Positions 1-12,690 of a stretch of DNA of 36,608 nt are shown here, in pieces. The DNA comes from Scleroderma bovista (taxonomy: Eukaryota; Basidiomycota; Agaricomycetes; Boletales; Sclerodermataceae), in assembly GCA_037178675.1 (NCBI GenBank), contig JAYMGJ010000652.1, positions 1 to 36,608 of the forward strand, written 5' to 3'. The notes beneath the pieces are model-generated. The model was not told the origin of the DNA and did no database searches. It saw only the letters and a list, made by a program, of their open reading frames with translations. The stretch's first letter is position 1; each line of letters begins with the position of its first letter. The position numbers and the translations under genes are program-made.

Positions 1-454
1 ACGATGGTCGCGTTGGTGAGATTCGGAAGCAAACCCTAACCTTAGATCGTGGGAGAAGTGCACCGCCACTCCTTCCAAGCCTATCGGGGGTAGATCCGAT
101 GATTCAATTCATCTTGCTACCACCTCGAGCTAACAGTGCGCAAGATTTCGCAGGTCCATGCGCCTTTCCTGACCGACGACACGTAGGATTCTTCTCGCTT
201 GCAGAATACAGCGTACTTCTGTCCGCGGATGTCGGAGTAATCCAGGTTCCATTCATAGATCCATCCATTCTCAGGGAATAGGCGTAAGGCCCAAGGACCG
301 ATAACTCCTCTTTTGAAACCTCTGGATCAGACAGTGACATTTTTCGGACTGCTCGTTAACCTATTAAGCCAGACTGAGGCATCCTCGGGCCAGGACACTA
401 TATAACAACAGCCCCGCTGTTCCCAAGCCCATCTCTCGCAGCTAATTTCGCGGA
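1..454. other. 5' flank, no assignable gene
   Basis: No recognised gene. A 78-codon open frame on the minus strand (340 down to 104) could be a hypothetical protein or chance, and I do not recognise its product. A TATA-like ACTATATAAC lies at about 397-406 on the plus strand, about 50 nt before the ATG at 455, with a pyrimidine-rich leader between them. It probably belongs to the possible exon that follows. Confidence 0.3.
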
Positions 455-567
455 TGAACATCCCTGTCACCTTGTTATACCCTCTTCTAACATTATATGG
501 TTTTCATACCTTACTCTTCGGACTATTTCGGCATCTCCTCCCGCGATTGTATCCCGGTGAGTGATGC
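455..567 (+). CDS. possible first exon of an integral membrane protein
   Basis: An ATG at 455 opens a short, strongly hydrophobic reading frame (starting MNIPVTLLYPLLTLYGFH) that ends at a good GTGAGT splice donor after codon ~37. The composition suggests a signal anchor or first transmembrane helix. The upstream TATA-like sequence at about 400 is well placed for it. I cannot follow a convincing second exon before the esterase gene starts at 722, so this may be the stub of a truncated gene, or chance. Family unknown. Confidence 0.25.
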
Positions 568-721
568 AGTCTCTTCCATCGACATTGCACTATTGTACGT
601 GTGGCCTGATGCCTACCCTCTTTTCATGAAGACCCGTACAAGCCAAAAGTACACCTCTGCTGTCCATCCTCGCTGTGGACCTCTCTATGGAAACTTCTCC
701 GACGTGAACGCAGGACTTGAT

Positions 722-1859
722 ATGACGAAGTATACAACAATCGTTTCCCTTCGGGGTGAGTTACCCCTTCTCAATGCGTGTATTTCGCACGTGGAGGGAG
801 ACTCTCTCGGACCAAACTACGATACAGGACTCCTACACGGATGGTGGTAGACATGATGGAGGATATCTTGCACCCGGCGGTGGTCAAATCCACCAGATGC
901 GTTCGCAGGCGGCCGCTCGACGAATGGTAAGGTTTGGGTCGAACACCTCGCAGATGACGTCGGAGCCAGGCTTATGGACTATGCGGTGAGCTCGACTTTG
1001 GTGCATTTATAGTGCGGTAGCTTGAATCGCAGTCTAGTGGTCGAGTGCCGTGACCAACATTAGCTTGTGGCCAGACAACCCCTTTCCCAAGGGACTTTAT
1101 CATGCAAAGTGAGAGTCGCAATCGTATGTGATGATATCCATAGAATGACATGCACCAGCAACGTTGTTTCTCGATCAGTCGCATTATCTTGACCCAGAGA
1201 CGACACTTTTATACCATATTTTTTGGGATCAAGTCAGATATGTTTATCGTCTGTTTATATCTGTCACTGACAGATGTCACAGTGACTGGGAAGACTCATT
1301 CAGTACACATAATATGCTACCTTTTTCGCGAATACCTGGCTGATATACCGTAAACAGTCGACGGGAATAACCTGCCACAAGCAGCGGCAGATCTGCTTGG
1401 CCAAATAGCCCTTCTCTCCCAGCCCCCAACCAATGCACGCAACTTCCTCGTGACTGATGTCTATGGACGCGGCAGCCACAACGAATGGGGCGAAGCGTGG
1501 CTTCAAGCTATCTTTGATGGGCTTGTCAAGTTCCATACTCAATCATCTCACCGCTTGAACGTAGCATTCGCCAACTTTGCAACCATCTGGGACGGAGTGC
1601 TTGGTCCCGATCCAGGTTACGAGGCTTTCGGGTATGTTAGCACGGATGCCTGTAACCCGGGGAATACCACTGCGTATACGTGTTTGGACCCTGATCATTA
1701 TTTCTACTGGTTCTATGGGTGGGCCTAGTCCATTTATGTCGGTCGTGCTAGCGGCAAGTGATGCTAATGGTGTCGGGATGCAGGCACCCATCTGGAGTGA
1801 CACATCGGATTATGGCCGATTATGTCTACGAAGTCTTGGAGTGGTGTCGGGTCCCGTAG
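722..1859 (+). pseudogene. CE16/GDSL acetylesterase-like gene, apparently frame-damaged
   Basis: Fungal CE16 enzymes are secreted SGNH esterases that remove acetyl groups from hemicellulose oligomers. The 3' part is clear. Exons 1038-1108, 1179-1232, 1283-1302, 1358-1718 and 1784-1859 join in frame and carry the FFGIND block, the TDVYGRG segment and the C-terminal HPSGVTHRIMADY block with the catalytic-triad histidine. The 65-nt last intron has a CTAAT branch site. The 5' part is broken. A leader-like start (ATG 722) leads to GPNYDT in one frame, DSYTDGG (from 828) lies in another, and AGGRSTNGKVW (from 905) is back in the first, with no room for introns between. The glycine of the GDSY nucleophile block is absent. 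An alternative start at 774 with an intron at 847-908 would give an open frame but would still lack that glycine. Family fairly sure; pseudogene status probable. Confidence 0.62.
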
Positions 1860-2264
1860 TATTGCATGGTCCCCCTTGTTCCACCTTGAGCTGGCTTGAG
1901 CAAAGGAAGACTATATTTTTTTCTGTAAGTTAAAAACTTAATTTTGTATCCCCTATTTTTTGTAGTTGGTAAACACAGAGTCAGGTTGGAGTTTTTCAAA
2001 CTGGTGACTGATTTCACGGCCACATTTTTGATAAGCATACTCTGGGTGTAGATCAATCTAAATCGCTGATGCCTAGGCGATTATCAGCTGTGTACTTGGG
2101 TTCAATGCCAATACTATCACTTACACCCCCACCCATTCAGCAGTCATAGAAATGTCACCATATGTCACCGGTGTCACACGGATTCCAGTTTTTCACATTT
2201 GGCTTTACTATATCTGGTGATCGCAATAACGATCCCGACACAGCATACACAAAATAATAATACA
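1860..2264. other. intergenic, 3' ends of two convergent genes
   Basis: The stretch separates the plus-strand esterase from the minus-strand NTPase. It is AT-rich in its first half and contains no open frame or repeat I can assign. Confidence 0.5.
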
Positions 2265-5200
2265 CTACAAGGAATCAAGGTCGCACCAATTCTCCCAACA
2301 CTCACTGTTAATTCCAGTTCCGGGGTTCATGGACCTACGATGTGCCGTAAAACGTTTCAAGGGATCATAGTAGATCCTTTTCCAGGGATAACACGTCTGC
2401 AAGAGGCCGTCCCACGCACTTGGTTCGTTCCCAACTGGAACCAAGATCTTTGGGGAGAGGCCGGCAACCCAAAAATCATACGTGGTGTAACTTCCCTCAC
2501 CGGTAGACTCCACGTATGAAAGGCTGGGGCGACCATTCTTGGCTGTATAATCCACGCGCGCAAGGCTAGGAGTTTTTGCAGCAAGAGCGAAGACGATTCG
2601 GATGATGGGAACGTTGGCAGGGGATCCTATTCTGAGGGAGCAAGGGTCCATATCGTGGAAGAGATGCAACTGCGGGGAGTTGGTATATTCTTCATCATCC
2701 GTGACTTGAAACATGATAACCCCGATATTATCTGCTCTTATTTCATCGCCTTTCAACAAAAAGGGGATAATGCCGTCGACAGCAAGACCACTTGGGCATA
2801 GCACTGCAGCGCCTCGGGTCATCAAACGCATCAGGTAATTGACATGAATGAGCTCCTCCTCATGAACTTTGACGAAACGGGTGAAGTAGACTTTACTGTC
2901 TTCGAATGCGTCTGCCAGCAATGACTCGGTTTGATTTAAGCCCTCCGATCCGAAGTGCCATCCTTGGGAGTCAACGATGCTAACATGGTCATTGGAGGCA
3001 GAAGAGGGTGTGCAAAAGAGGGACGCCAGTAGTTCAGTGAGGCTGCACCACCGCTGGTTGTTGGGAGGTCGAGCAAAGCAATCAGCAGGTCCCACCGCCT
3101 CGTCGCGTGCCATAGTGAAAAGTAGTGCCACTATCAATCCTCCTAGCTTGCCTTTGTTCACCGGAAACTCGTTCAGAATGACCTGCAATACCTGAGGAGG
3201 ACTGAACCGCTGGGTAGTCATCACAAAATATGCCGCCTCTGAAAGTACTGGTTCAGAAGGTGACACAGTGATCATGGTCTCAAGGCTATGATCGACCTTA
3301 AGAACGACCCGCATGTGCCAATGGACTTGCTCCTTCTCCAAGTCTGATACTGGCAAGGGATACATAGCAGTGAGAAATTCAATAGGAATTCGCTGAGCAA
3401 GACACGCGAACATTTGCGCGTTTGAGAGAACGTGAGGTTGTTTTGGATCTGCAGGGCCACCCAACAGCTTCTGGGTTGCAAAGAGGAATATTGTTTGCCC
3501 TTGTCCCCGCCGAAATCTAAGAGGGAATCTAGGGTAAAGGTTAGCTGGAGTCGAACGGAGTGAGTATTTAATACATACAGAGGTCGACCGTATGATATTA
3601 AGTGCTCCTCAGAGGTAACTTGGGAAAGCTTGACCGTCTTGCGAAGGTCCAAGGGTAGCGCAAACATGTCGAAACCGAGCTCACAGAATGGTGAAATAAC
3701 TTCCCCTTCGCGGAGCATTCTGGCTGAGACGTCAAGTCCTGTGGCAGGGGTGTTCCCAAACAAGGAGCCAGAAGTCGAAAGAAAGAGTGTGAAGAGTGAT
3801 AAGGTACGAAGTCCTCGTATTGCACGACGCATCTCGCCAAAGCGGGACCATGAACCCTCGTCTTGTGGCTCTGTCAGGGTATGAGCTTCATCGAATGCGA
3901 GGACGACCAAAGGGTGTTCAGATGCTTGGGGTTTGGGGTTTGATCTTCTTCGCTTGTTTGGTGGCTCCTCAGCTGGCAGTTCAGGTACTGACTCATCTCC
4001 AAGGGCTTTGCACAGTTCTTCGAATGGCTTACGCAACGGAAATGCAGTGTCAAGCAACATTTGATCTATATCGTCCTCCGATGGACACTTTTCAGAAGGG
4101 AAATACACCGAATACTTGAGATAAAAGCCCTTGCACGTCCCATAAGCTAGGAGGAATTCGACATGTAGCGTTTCATACCTCAGCAAGGGTTTGAACGGTG
4201 TGATAAAATTCCTTCCGGTATGGACCATGGTCTCCGAACTCCATGCCATCCTTCATATAGTTCCAAAATTTCTCGGCGGTAGGTTCCTTGATCTCCTTCA
4301 GAACAGCAGCTGTCTGAACAAATAATCCGTGAAGGAATGAGCAGCTCCGAAGGAAAGCGTCTCTTTGTGTTGTACTCCCGGTGAGATAAATATGCGCTGG
4401 ACCGTCTGGAGGAGGATATCCTGGAGTTGAGAACATCCAGCATCGAAGGGAAACACAGGAATGAATAAGAAGGCATACCGTTTGAGTTAAGTTCCCGTAG
4501 GTTAACAGGAATCACGAAGTGGAATTTGCTTATTTGATCGACAGCGCGAGATTTACCCATTCCCGAAGATTGGACAATGGAGGAGTATTTCGCATAAGAA
4601 TGTTGATTTAGATCTGATGAAACCTTCTTGAAGCACTCTTGTATACAACCCCAGAGAAGGTTTGCACCCTCCCCAACATACTCCTCTTCCCAAGCACTTT
4701 CAGTAGCTAATCATGTAAAGAAGTGAATAAAGCCTCTAACTTAATTATATAAAAAGAAGCCCACCGCATGGTTTGTACTCGTGCTTTTCTTCAAAATTTC
4801 AATGTTAATATGATATCCACGCGATCTTGAACTGTCACTCACTTCGTCGAAGCAGTTCTACAATGGGTCGTTAGATGTACAATCACTGGATACAGACAAG
4901 TCCTTACTCAAAAGCCGCACAAACTTATAACCACGCTTCGAGCCCTCTAATAACAGAGTTCGGAGCCCGGGCTCGCTCTTTATGACGATTTCGCATTCCA
5001 CAAGAGCACGATACTTTGGGAGCAGGCGACTCCCCGACTGTTTAACAATAGAGTGAAGGACGTAGGGTGAGAGAAAGTCCAAGTTTTGGGGAGTTAAGGG
5101 GAGAAAGTGCTGGCGAATCTCCTCATCCAGTTTTTCGTGTGCCCCCTCTTCAAAGTCGTCTTCAACGTACTCCAGGTCTGTGGGTTTATCGATCTCCATG

Positions 5201-5382
5201 GTGGTGGAGAAGGTGTGCATTTTCAGACTCCTGAGGTGTGAGTTCGGCAAGTGCCAAACATATGACGACACACCTAAACTCGGGAAGTGCCGACCACCTA
5301 TGGATATAGAATTCCTTCTCTCAACCGCCGAATTTATCTCTGAATCGTCTGACGCAGACATCTCACTACTACCTCCACGCAT
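2265..5382 (-). CDS. P-loop NTPase of an expanded basidiomycete family (Crinkler-like), complete
   Basis: The model has six exons: 4908-5382, 4843-4857, 4479-4706, 4179-4420, 3579-4129 and 2265-3528, giving 924 aa in one frame. The 15-nt second exon, the 228- and 242-nt exons and the 58- and 49-nt introns recur exactly in the second copy at 33.5 kb, which supports the splicing. A Walker A-like SSGMGKSR lies near residue 213 and a Walker B-like VVLAFDEAHTL near 395. A basic KRRR patch near 380 could be nuclear targeting. The N-terminus (PTDLEYVxDDFEEGAHEKLDEEIR) is shared with the copy. The C-terminal 420 residues have no motif I recognise. Proteins with this P-loop/DEAH pairing are widely expanded in mushroom genomes and resemble the NTPase module described with Crinkler-type effectors. 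That link is from memory. An ATG at MEIDKPTDLEYV is an alternative start. Confidence 0.8.
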
Positions 5383-7031
5383 TCCCTGGTCGCCTTCTAT
5401 GGAACTGTAAACCCCCCAAAATTTCGCGAAGTTAAGTCCATATCGGCCCTCTATTAATAGCTAGACATCGAATGCCACGTGTAATCCGGCGGCCCTGCTT
5501 CATGACTTATATTGTCATAGAACTTCATTTTCAGTCTTGATACGCTTCCGACACCTCCGGACTAGGCACTTCTCTGCGCCACGCTCCAGTCTTGGAGCCT
5601 TGACTAAAGCAAGTCCGAAGTCATTTTCAAGTGCGAAAAGGCAAGGCGGTTGGGAATTCGACGGTATGGCTGTCATGTACATTTTGTTAGCTTTACCCGC
5701 AATACAAAAACTAGTTCATACTAGTGCCAATCGGAATCACCTTCAGTCTCAGATGGGTGGGATGTGGGAGGGGAAGGACAAGAATCTAGAAGTTCACGAG
5801 TGACGTGTTCACGCCAGACAGCACATCTATGCTGGTTCGGCAGGAGAGAAGTATCCAGATCACGGGCTAGTAAGTCATCGGTGGGGCCACAGTCAGAGGC
5901 AATAGACATCTTGGGCGATAATCAGTTAGAATTAGTGGAGATAAACCGAATCTTACGATTGTTGCCAAATAAGGTTTTCCTGAGGCATAAGTCCGAGTCC
6001 TAGAAGTTTTACAGTGAAGGGACGATGACGAACGATTCGCGATTGAGTATTGTCTATATTCCTCCCGGGCCTTCACCGGTTGGAAAAAACTGAGATGATG
6101 GGTGTAAGCAGAAAAGCTCCCAAGAACAACGGATATGTCTCATACACACAATACATAAACGAACCATGGTCTGAAAGGTATGTTCCAGGCCTGTCATCGA
6201 ATCCAGAGATCTGTATAAGCTGTCCCCAGCCTTAAAGCACCGCCTCGATTACAAGGTTATAACTCATCATGCTGCGGGAGAATCCTTCACAAGATAAAGG
6301 CGTTGACAAGGTGTGCAAGGAGCTTCGGCCAACGGGGGTGAAGATGCAACATAGGAGCTCACAGGACAACTTGAATGCGCGACACTTTGCGAGATGGAGG
6401 GGATAATAGCGCACTTCACGACCTTACACATGAAAGGCGTGTAGCCAATGTTGTAGTGACGTATCAGCCTATCCGCGTGGTACAGTTCGAAGGGCAGGGA
6501 TGGATCACCTTAGATAATCGTGTGAGTGCGATGCGAGAAGCTGAGAAGCGAAGTTAACGACTAGGCGCAAGTACTGTCGTTCGTTATAATCGGGTGAATC
6601 TGTGAAACAAAGATCAATCGGAATTTTGACACTTCAACTGCTTATCAGTGTTGTTTAATGATAATCGGAAATCTGTGAAGCCAGTATGCCGAGTGTGACA
6701 GGTAGCTCAATGTGCGACTGGTAAAAACTTAGCTTATGCGAGTCAAGCGGACACACCTGTAGGAGATCAGTACCTCTGGAAGCCAAACACATACGAATCT
6801 TGGTAACATCAGCGACACAACGAAAGCCAGATAACAAATGCAGGAAAGTAAAGGTCATAAATTAATGTCTTGGCCAATGCACGAGCGACTACGCGACATC
6901 CTTCCCTTACTATTATCATGATGATTATTATCAAGCCCATGCAGCAAAAAAGGTCGTTGGACAGTGTCGTACGCGACAACTTGCATCCGGTAGATCGATG
7001 GTATGCGATAAGGGTAATTGAAGTGGCTGTA
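5383..7031. other. 1.65-kb region without a recognisable gene
   Basis: Several open frames of 60-90 codons occur on both strands, but none has a recognisable domain, a paralog elsewhere in the window or a coherent splice pattern. The left edge should hold the NTPase promoter and the right edge the SEC61 3' UTR. I see no tandem repeat, terminal inverted repeat or tRNA. Confidence 0.45.
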
Positions 7032-8793
7032 TTACATGAGATCACCAAGGGCAGCGGCCATCTCTGGTCCGCCTGATTCGCGAATGCCCATTTCCCAATC
7101 TGAAAACGTGGCATGGTGAAAATGAATACAAAAAGGAGGACGAGAAGGACGTACAGCTGTAAATGATCGTCACGGCCATGAGAATTCCAGTTCCACTACC
7201 AATAGCACCCATCATGTCTGCTGCGACAGAGAGCAGACCGAGAATAGCACCACCAAATGCAGCAGCGGTCGGAATGACGCGTTTGAGTTCTTTATACATG
7301 GATCCTTCACGGTGACCAGCCATAACCTATTCATCCATTTCATCCATTAGCAATCGTCACTTTCCATCAGCGAATCATGGACTGCGAACCATCTGTTGGT
7401 CCTTAAGTTGTTTGGCAACTTCCCTAGGGCCGCTCCCAGAAACTTCAATCCATGTCTTTGAGAAAAGTGCACAAGCTGTTACGACGAACGCGACATAAAG
7501 CACCATGTGGATGGGGTCGAGAAGGGCTTCCTTGATGGTGTGGGGAGGAGACATATAGTATGCGATACCACTCACAGCACGCAGCTGAGGCGAGTCTTCC
7601 AAAGGCTAGGGTATCCATCACAACTCAGCAAGTTACTACAGACGGTAAACATTGGAACATACCTCCCAGACGCCCAGAAGCTTGACAAAGAAATTGGACG
7701 GAAAACGGTTAGTGAGCATTTGAGAGACGATGAATACGTTGGATGTAAGTGCGGACTGGAGCATGATTGGCATGTTGGACGTGTAGAACAGTTTCACGGG
7801 GTATGAGCCTCGTTGACCTCGGAAACGGCTGCTTTTCACTGGGATTTCAATGCGGAAGCCCTGCAAATAAATGACAGCGGCAAACACAACGGCAGTCGCG
7901 AGCAGGTTCATGATGTTGGGTAGACGGTCGCGCCAGAAAGCCTCGCGAAGTGCACGTCCTTTGTCGTTCCATGTGAAGAGAAGGTGGAAGAGTGCGACGA
8001 CAGCACCTTCGAACTCAGGACCACGGCCAGTGTTGACGGTGGTGGGAGAGAATGCCTTCCAAATGATTGACTCGCAAATGTTGGTGGCAATGAAGAGCGA
8101 AATTCCAGAACCGAGACCATAACCCTTTTGCAACAACTCGTCCAGAAGGATGACGATGAGAGCAGCGACCACCAGTTGAATAATGAGTAGGAGACAGACA
8201 CCAGCACCGAGTTCACTCGGCTGGCCATATAAGCCGGTGAGGACGTGGGCTGTTGCCTGACCGAGAGAAATAATGAGTGCAAAAACTGCAAGGTGCGTTA
8301 GTGTGTTATGGGTTGGTAAAACTGGTCAAGTCACGTTTCTGGGCAGCACCGAAAAGAGCACGGTCTTCCTTCAAGCTAAAGTCGACCTCTATCAAATTTG
8401 CGCCGGCAAGGAGTTGCATGATCATTCCACTCGTAACGATTGGGCTGATGCCGAGTTCCATGAGCGTACCGCGATTGGACGCGAGGATGACACGCATCCA
8501 GTAGAGTGGATCGGACGAGTCGGAGGACATGATACCATAGAGCGGGACTTGCGAACAGACCAAGAAGATTAGAAGCGTAACCGCTGTCCATAGTAGTTTT
8601 TGATTGAAGGGGACCTTTGCAGGACAGGTAAACTGTTTGTGTGTCTAATTATTGGCACGACACACCTTGCGGTCTGGTGAAGACACCTCGGGGAGTAAGG
8701 GAAGGAATGGCCGGACGAGATTTAAAAACCGGACTGAGAAGACCCGTCAGGAAACTCCAAGACAGCAAAGTCAAACAACTTACACCCGCTCAT
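7032..8793 (-). CDS. sec61: Sec61 alpha subunit of the ER protein translocon
   Basis: Sec61 alpha forms the protein-conducting channel of the endoplasmic reticulum together with the beta and gamma subunits. The model has seven exons: 8784-8793, 8666-8733, 8335-8614, 7663-8285, 7390-7605, 7155-7326 and 7032-7099. They total 1437 nt, or 478 aa, the usual length. The 10-nt first exon (ATG AGC GGG T, then donor GTAAGT) is needed to reach the conserved [12 protein letters not shown] start. Diagnostic stretches include [46 protein letters not shown], the [17 protein letters not shown] loop, [15 protein letters not shown] and the C-terminal [26 protein letters not shown]. All six introns are GT-AG and 49-63 nt long. 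No lesion is seen. It is the housekeeping anchor next to the ligase array. Confidence 0.97.
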
Positions 8794-9031
8794 TTTTGTC
8801 AAGACGAAGGACAGAAAGCGCGTTGAGTTGAAGCAAAGGACGTGGCCAATTGACAAACAGACATAAACAAGGGAACAGCCACAACACATAATAAAATTTG
8901 GCGGCACAGCCACCTTAGGATCAACCAAGTTCGCTAGCATATGTACTGATGACTTCTTGAGTCCTACAGTCCTATTTACTGGATACGATAGAATCCGAGA
9001 CATGTAAGTTACCAGTGACTTCCTGGTCACA
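8794..9031. other. SEC61 promoter region and 3' flank of ligase A1
   Basis: The short gap lies between the SEC61 start and the A1 stop. The part from about 8960 (GAATCCGAGACATGTAAGTT...) recurs downstream of A2 (about 12950-12999) and A3 (about 24550-24608), so the duplicated unit reaches beyond the coding sequence. Confidence 0.6.
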
Positions 9032-11098
9032 TCACATAGAGCATTGACGGTAGTGCGCCGTGATTGCAGACGAAACAACAAATCGTATCGGAGACCTTGC
9101 AATCAGCTTGCCGCATCTGTAACAGAAGTGCGAGTTGCATCCTGGCGTCACACACTGGACATGGGGAAAGAGAGCCCCCCCGTCAAAATATGGACATCAG
9201 TCACTGGTCCCGACCTGCGAATGTGCAAACTCACTGTCATGTGGTTGCACCCCCCCGTCTTCTGAACAGGCGTCTTGCATCCTGCTCATCGTGATTTTCA
9301 GTTACACCCTGATTCACTAAACACCCCACGTACTTGGGCAGTGTTTCCAACCCATCTGCTTCACTAGGTGTTTCAACTCCGACGAGCCATCACACGTATG
9401 CTTGGGTCCATTCGAACGGATCACTTGTTGGCAGTTTTTGCACCAGGTATGATAACAACCCGGGAAAGGACACGTCATCTTGTCGAGATGATCGTAGTCG
9501 TTCTTGTCCACAAATGCAAACCGGCTGCACCTAGTCCATATCAGCATAGTATCACGGTTATCCGTCAGCGCGCACTCACTTGCGACAGTGTACCTGGATG
9601 GACAACTCTGCCATCTCCAGCTCTGCCCAGACTGCATACTGCTCCTCCGTCACATCCAAACGCTGGACTAAAGCACCCGAAATCTCTGGAAAGGAGTTTT
9701 GTTAATAGGCTACCTCAGGGACGGATTCGGAAACACATACGCGATGGGTTCGCGTTCTTCCGATCGGCCATGCACAACGGACAAAACACGGGAAACCGCC
9801 GTTCATTAATCTTGGCGCAAACGTGTCCTGTGATGCAGGACATACACAACCAATGTTGGCATGGGTCGAGATGAATGCCCTGCATCACCGGCACGTTCTC
9901 AAAGCAGACTCTGCATTCGATTTCCTTCTCTTCTTCATCCTCGTTACCGTCGCCATCCCTGTCATCGCTATCGGAGTCCTCGATCAAGGTAAACGATGTA
10001 TCAGAAATATTATCAAGGAAGAATATTCGCGCATGCCTCTTCGTCTGCTCGTATGGTATGAAGCTTACTGCACGGGCCAGGAATGACTGAGGCTTCGAGG
10101 ACGCTCTCGAAGGACCTGCCACTGTCCGATCATCGCTTTGCCTGTGTCTTTTTGATCTACTTGATCGCTCGACGTATTTCTGGTCCCTGCTGGACGATGC
10201 ACCCGAGATCTGTTCACGTTCATAACGCATTGGCGGTGCCACATTAACCCACGACCTAAGTAGCGCCATACTCTCCGCGACTCCGGCCCTTACACCTGCT
10301 TTGAAAGCGTTTGCAGGTGCGATTGGCGAAAACATGTGGATCGCACAACTCGTCATCGGATGTGCTTGCCATTTCAGGTCAAGCGAAAGGAAACGGTTGT
10401 CGATGGGCAGTATCCCTGACATGCGGCCGGCCGTCTCTTCGAAGGAGGTGCTCAGAACGAGGTTGAGGTCGGATGTGGGGCGTTGATCTGCCGGTAGGTC
10501 CATGACGAGGAAGATGTTCGTCGTCCGCGTAAGTATTTTCATGCACAACGTTATTTTTGACGTGTAACTGATGATCATTGCTGTTGTGGTTTTGCAGTTC
10601 TGCATCTCCCTATTCAAAAGTCATGTTCAGCCGCGACCCACCACGACGTTATCTGCCGTACCGGAGAGCCAGCTTGAGCTGCATGACACTTGGTGGACCA
10701 TACTTGGTCTTGTCAAGTCTGAAGCTGTTCTTGAACACAGGTAGGTGATATAGTTCTGAAATATCAATTTGCGCGTCACTTGACCATTGGCCGCAAATTG
10801 AGACTACGTCCTAGAACGATACTCTTAGAAGCCCACTCCGGCGCATATGCAGATGGCTGTTTACCTCGATAAAACTGTGTTCCGCAATGCTTGCGAAGAA
10901 GGTGTCTATGCGTCCTTTAGCTGCTTGTTCTTTCTGAAACGCCACTCTTGCAAAGTTTAGCGCAAGAAGTGAACAAGCAGTCGTGTTTCTTCCAACGGGA
11001 CCGTTTAAATCAGTATAAAGGATGGACCGTTCTTTTCCAGAAAGAACGTCGCTGGTGAACACAGTAACACCAGGTGCTTGGGAATGAAAGGCTAGCAT
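9032..11098 (-). CDS. RBR-type E3 ubiquitin ligase, type A copy 1 (intact)
   Basis: RBR ligases pass ubiquitin from an E2 to a cysteine in RING2 and then to substrate. Seven exons (10865-11098, 10662-10810, 9741-10609, 9580-9685, 9334-9530, 9235-9281, 9032-9154) give 574 aa. Residues 1-330 form a conserved region of unknown fold. A SIM-like TLIEDSDSD with an acidic run lies at 334-356. RING1 is at about 360-407 (CRVC, CQHWLCMSC, CPLC). The IBR follows (CRKC, CPFPGC, CKNC, H-T-C). RING2 has CPRCKTPVQKTGGCNHMTC, with the expected catalytic Cys and Cys-x-His, then CVTPGC, CYRC and terminal AHYRQC zinc ligands. The ATG at 11098 is chosen because all A copies share it just before FHSQ or its equivalent. 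No lesion is seen. Substrate unknown. Confidence 0.9.
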
Positions 11099-11229
11099 GG
11101 AGTACAAGGACAAGATACACAAACGCTGGAAGACATGTTATAGGGTGTCTCGATAAGCTTATGGCTGTCCATCAATGAAGCAGACGTGCGATTGTAGCGT
11201 GGCTAAATGGAATTGGTTCGTCGCAGCGG

Positions 11230-12690
11230 AACATATACCACAGCTTTTCTACAGCTAGCATGACGTTCCCCCTTTCGGGCACCTCGAGGTGTGCAGCTAT
11301 CATGTCTACTAAAAACCTACAAATAACTCTTGCAGTGACCAACGCCTATGAAAGAGTGCAAAAAATCAAATCCATTCCGTCGCAATGCACAGGGGGTAGC
11401 CAGTGATTGGTGGTAGAGGAAGTTGCCAAAAACATGTTCATTTCGAGACTTACCGACAGGTGATTGGATTGCGGCCACTCAGCTTGTGGATAAGGGTCTT
11501 GAAATCTAGCCAAGTCAGTCAAACATATGTGTGTAGATGATGAATTGACACACTTGGAATCCTTGTTCTTGTATGAGATGTTCGATCCGATGACAAGAAT
11601 ATTCGAGGCCACCACGCTCCACGGCCTGGTGACAATTCCTGCACCACACGTGGTCACAGCCAAGGACGGCACTGCACAAAGTCTGTTACTTCTATACCGT
11701 GCCTGTCGGCGAAAGCGGATTGCTTACATCTAGGCATCGTGAACATCAGTCTCTAACCAATTAGTAGATTCAAAGCATAAACGTTAACTTGCGACACCAT
11801 CAAGATTGGGCCATTTCCATCTCGACCCACGTCCTGTATTATTCTTCCGAGACACCGAGAAGCTGAACAAGCTGCCCTGTAATCACTAGTAGTAATACCA
11901 TTGCTTGAACAGAAACGCTAGAGTGGTACATACTACTAAGATTAGGATTCCCGTAGTCGGCCATGCAGACTGGGCGAAGCACCGGGAAGTGATGCTCATC
12001 GATCTTGGAACACACGTGGCCTCGAGCATATTTCATGACCGCACGCATCATCATCCTCAGGGAAGTCGGCCAAGCAGACGCTACAGTGGTACAGGCGCTG
12101 AGCAGTTTTGAGAAATGCACCCCCCTTGCACGATGAGCTCGCGATCTTCGATATCAAAGTTTCGTTGCAGCTGAAACGCAAAAGTGAAAGTGAGATCACT
12201 GTCTCGGGAGGGGAAGTGACACCAAGATCAGTGCGCCTCGTGAATGACCGTGGGTGGTGGATGCGACTAGATGGTCGGGAAACTTCCCTGTTCGAGAACT
12301 TGGATGCAGCACGACTCTGCTGTTCGATGGATCTCTTGGTGGCCTTCTTTTCATCTTGAAAGACTCAATGTAGTTCAGACATCCTTCTCTCCCAGTTTTG
12401 GTTCCTGGATTGCGTTTTAATTCTTCCGCTTGCAGCATGAGAAGGATTAAGCTGGAATGCAAGAGAGCGCCTTCCGAGTAACCAGCGGGACCACCGTCAA
12501 CTGATCGAGTACAGACACATAGCTAATGCAGTGTGAATTTTGAAAGTAGCTCGGATTGCCAGTGAAGATTGCTATTCTGAAGCCAGAGCATCAAGCAGTC
12601 TGTTCTGAGCTGTTCGATTGAAACGCTGAACGTCATGGCCATCCTATAGGATGGTCTGGTGAAGGACGTGACGTAGAGCCAATCGTCCGA
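11230..12690 (-). pseudogene. RBR ligase type B, decayed copy
   Basis: The stretch aligns along its length with the intact type B gene at 27-29 kb. It runs from the FSxSIEQ/LQNSNLHWQS region (about 12540-12640) through RING1 (CSVCLADFPEDDDACGHEIC, then ARGHVCSKIDEHHFPVL) to the IBR and RING2 exons and the shared 3' flank. It has many lesions. RING1 CPVC has become RPVC. Part of RING1 between the zinc-ligand groups is deleted. GVSEEQY is cut by a stop (GVSEE-stop). The IBR and RING2 frames are shifted. The first two exons are missing or unrecognisable. It is the 5' partner of type A copy 1. Confidence 0.85.

Noticed and set aside
9032..12690. The long plus-strand open frames opposite the RBR exons as separate genes
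   Set aside because: They are antisense shadows of conserved zinc-domain exons. They recur in each copy only because the coding strand is conserved.
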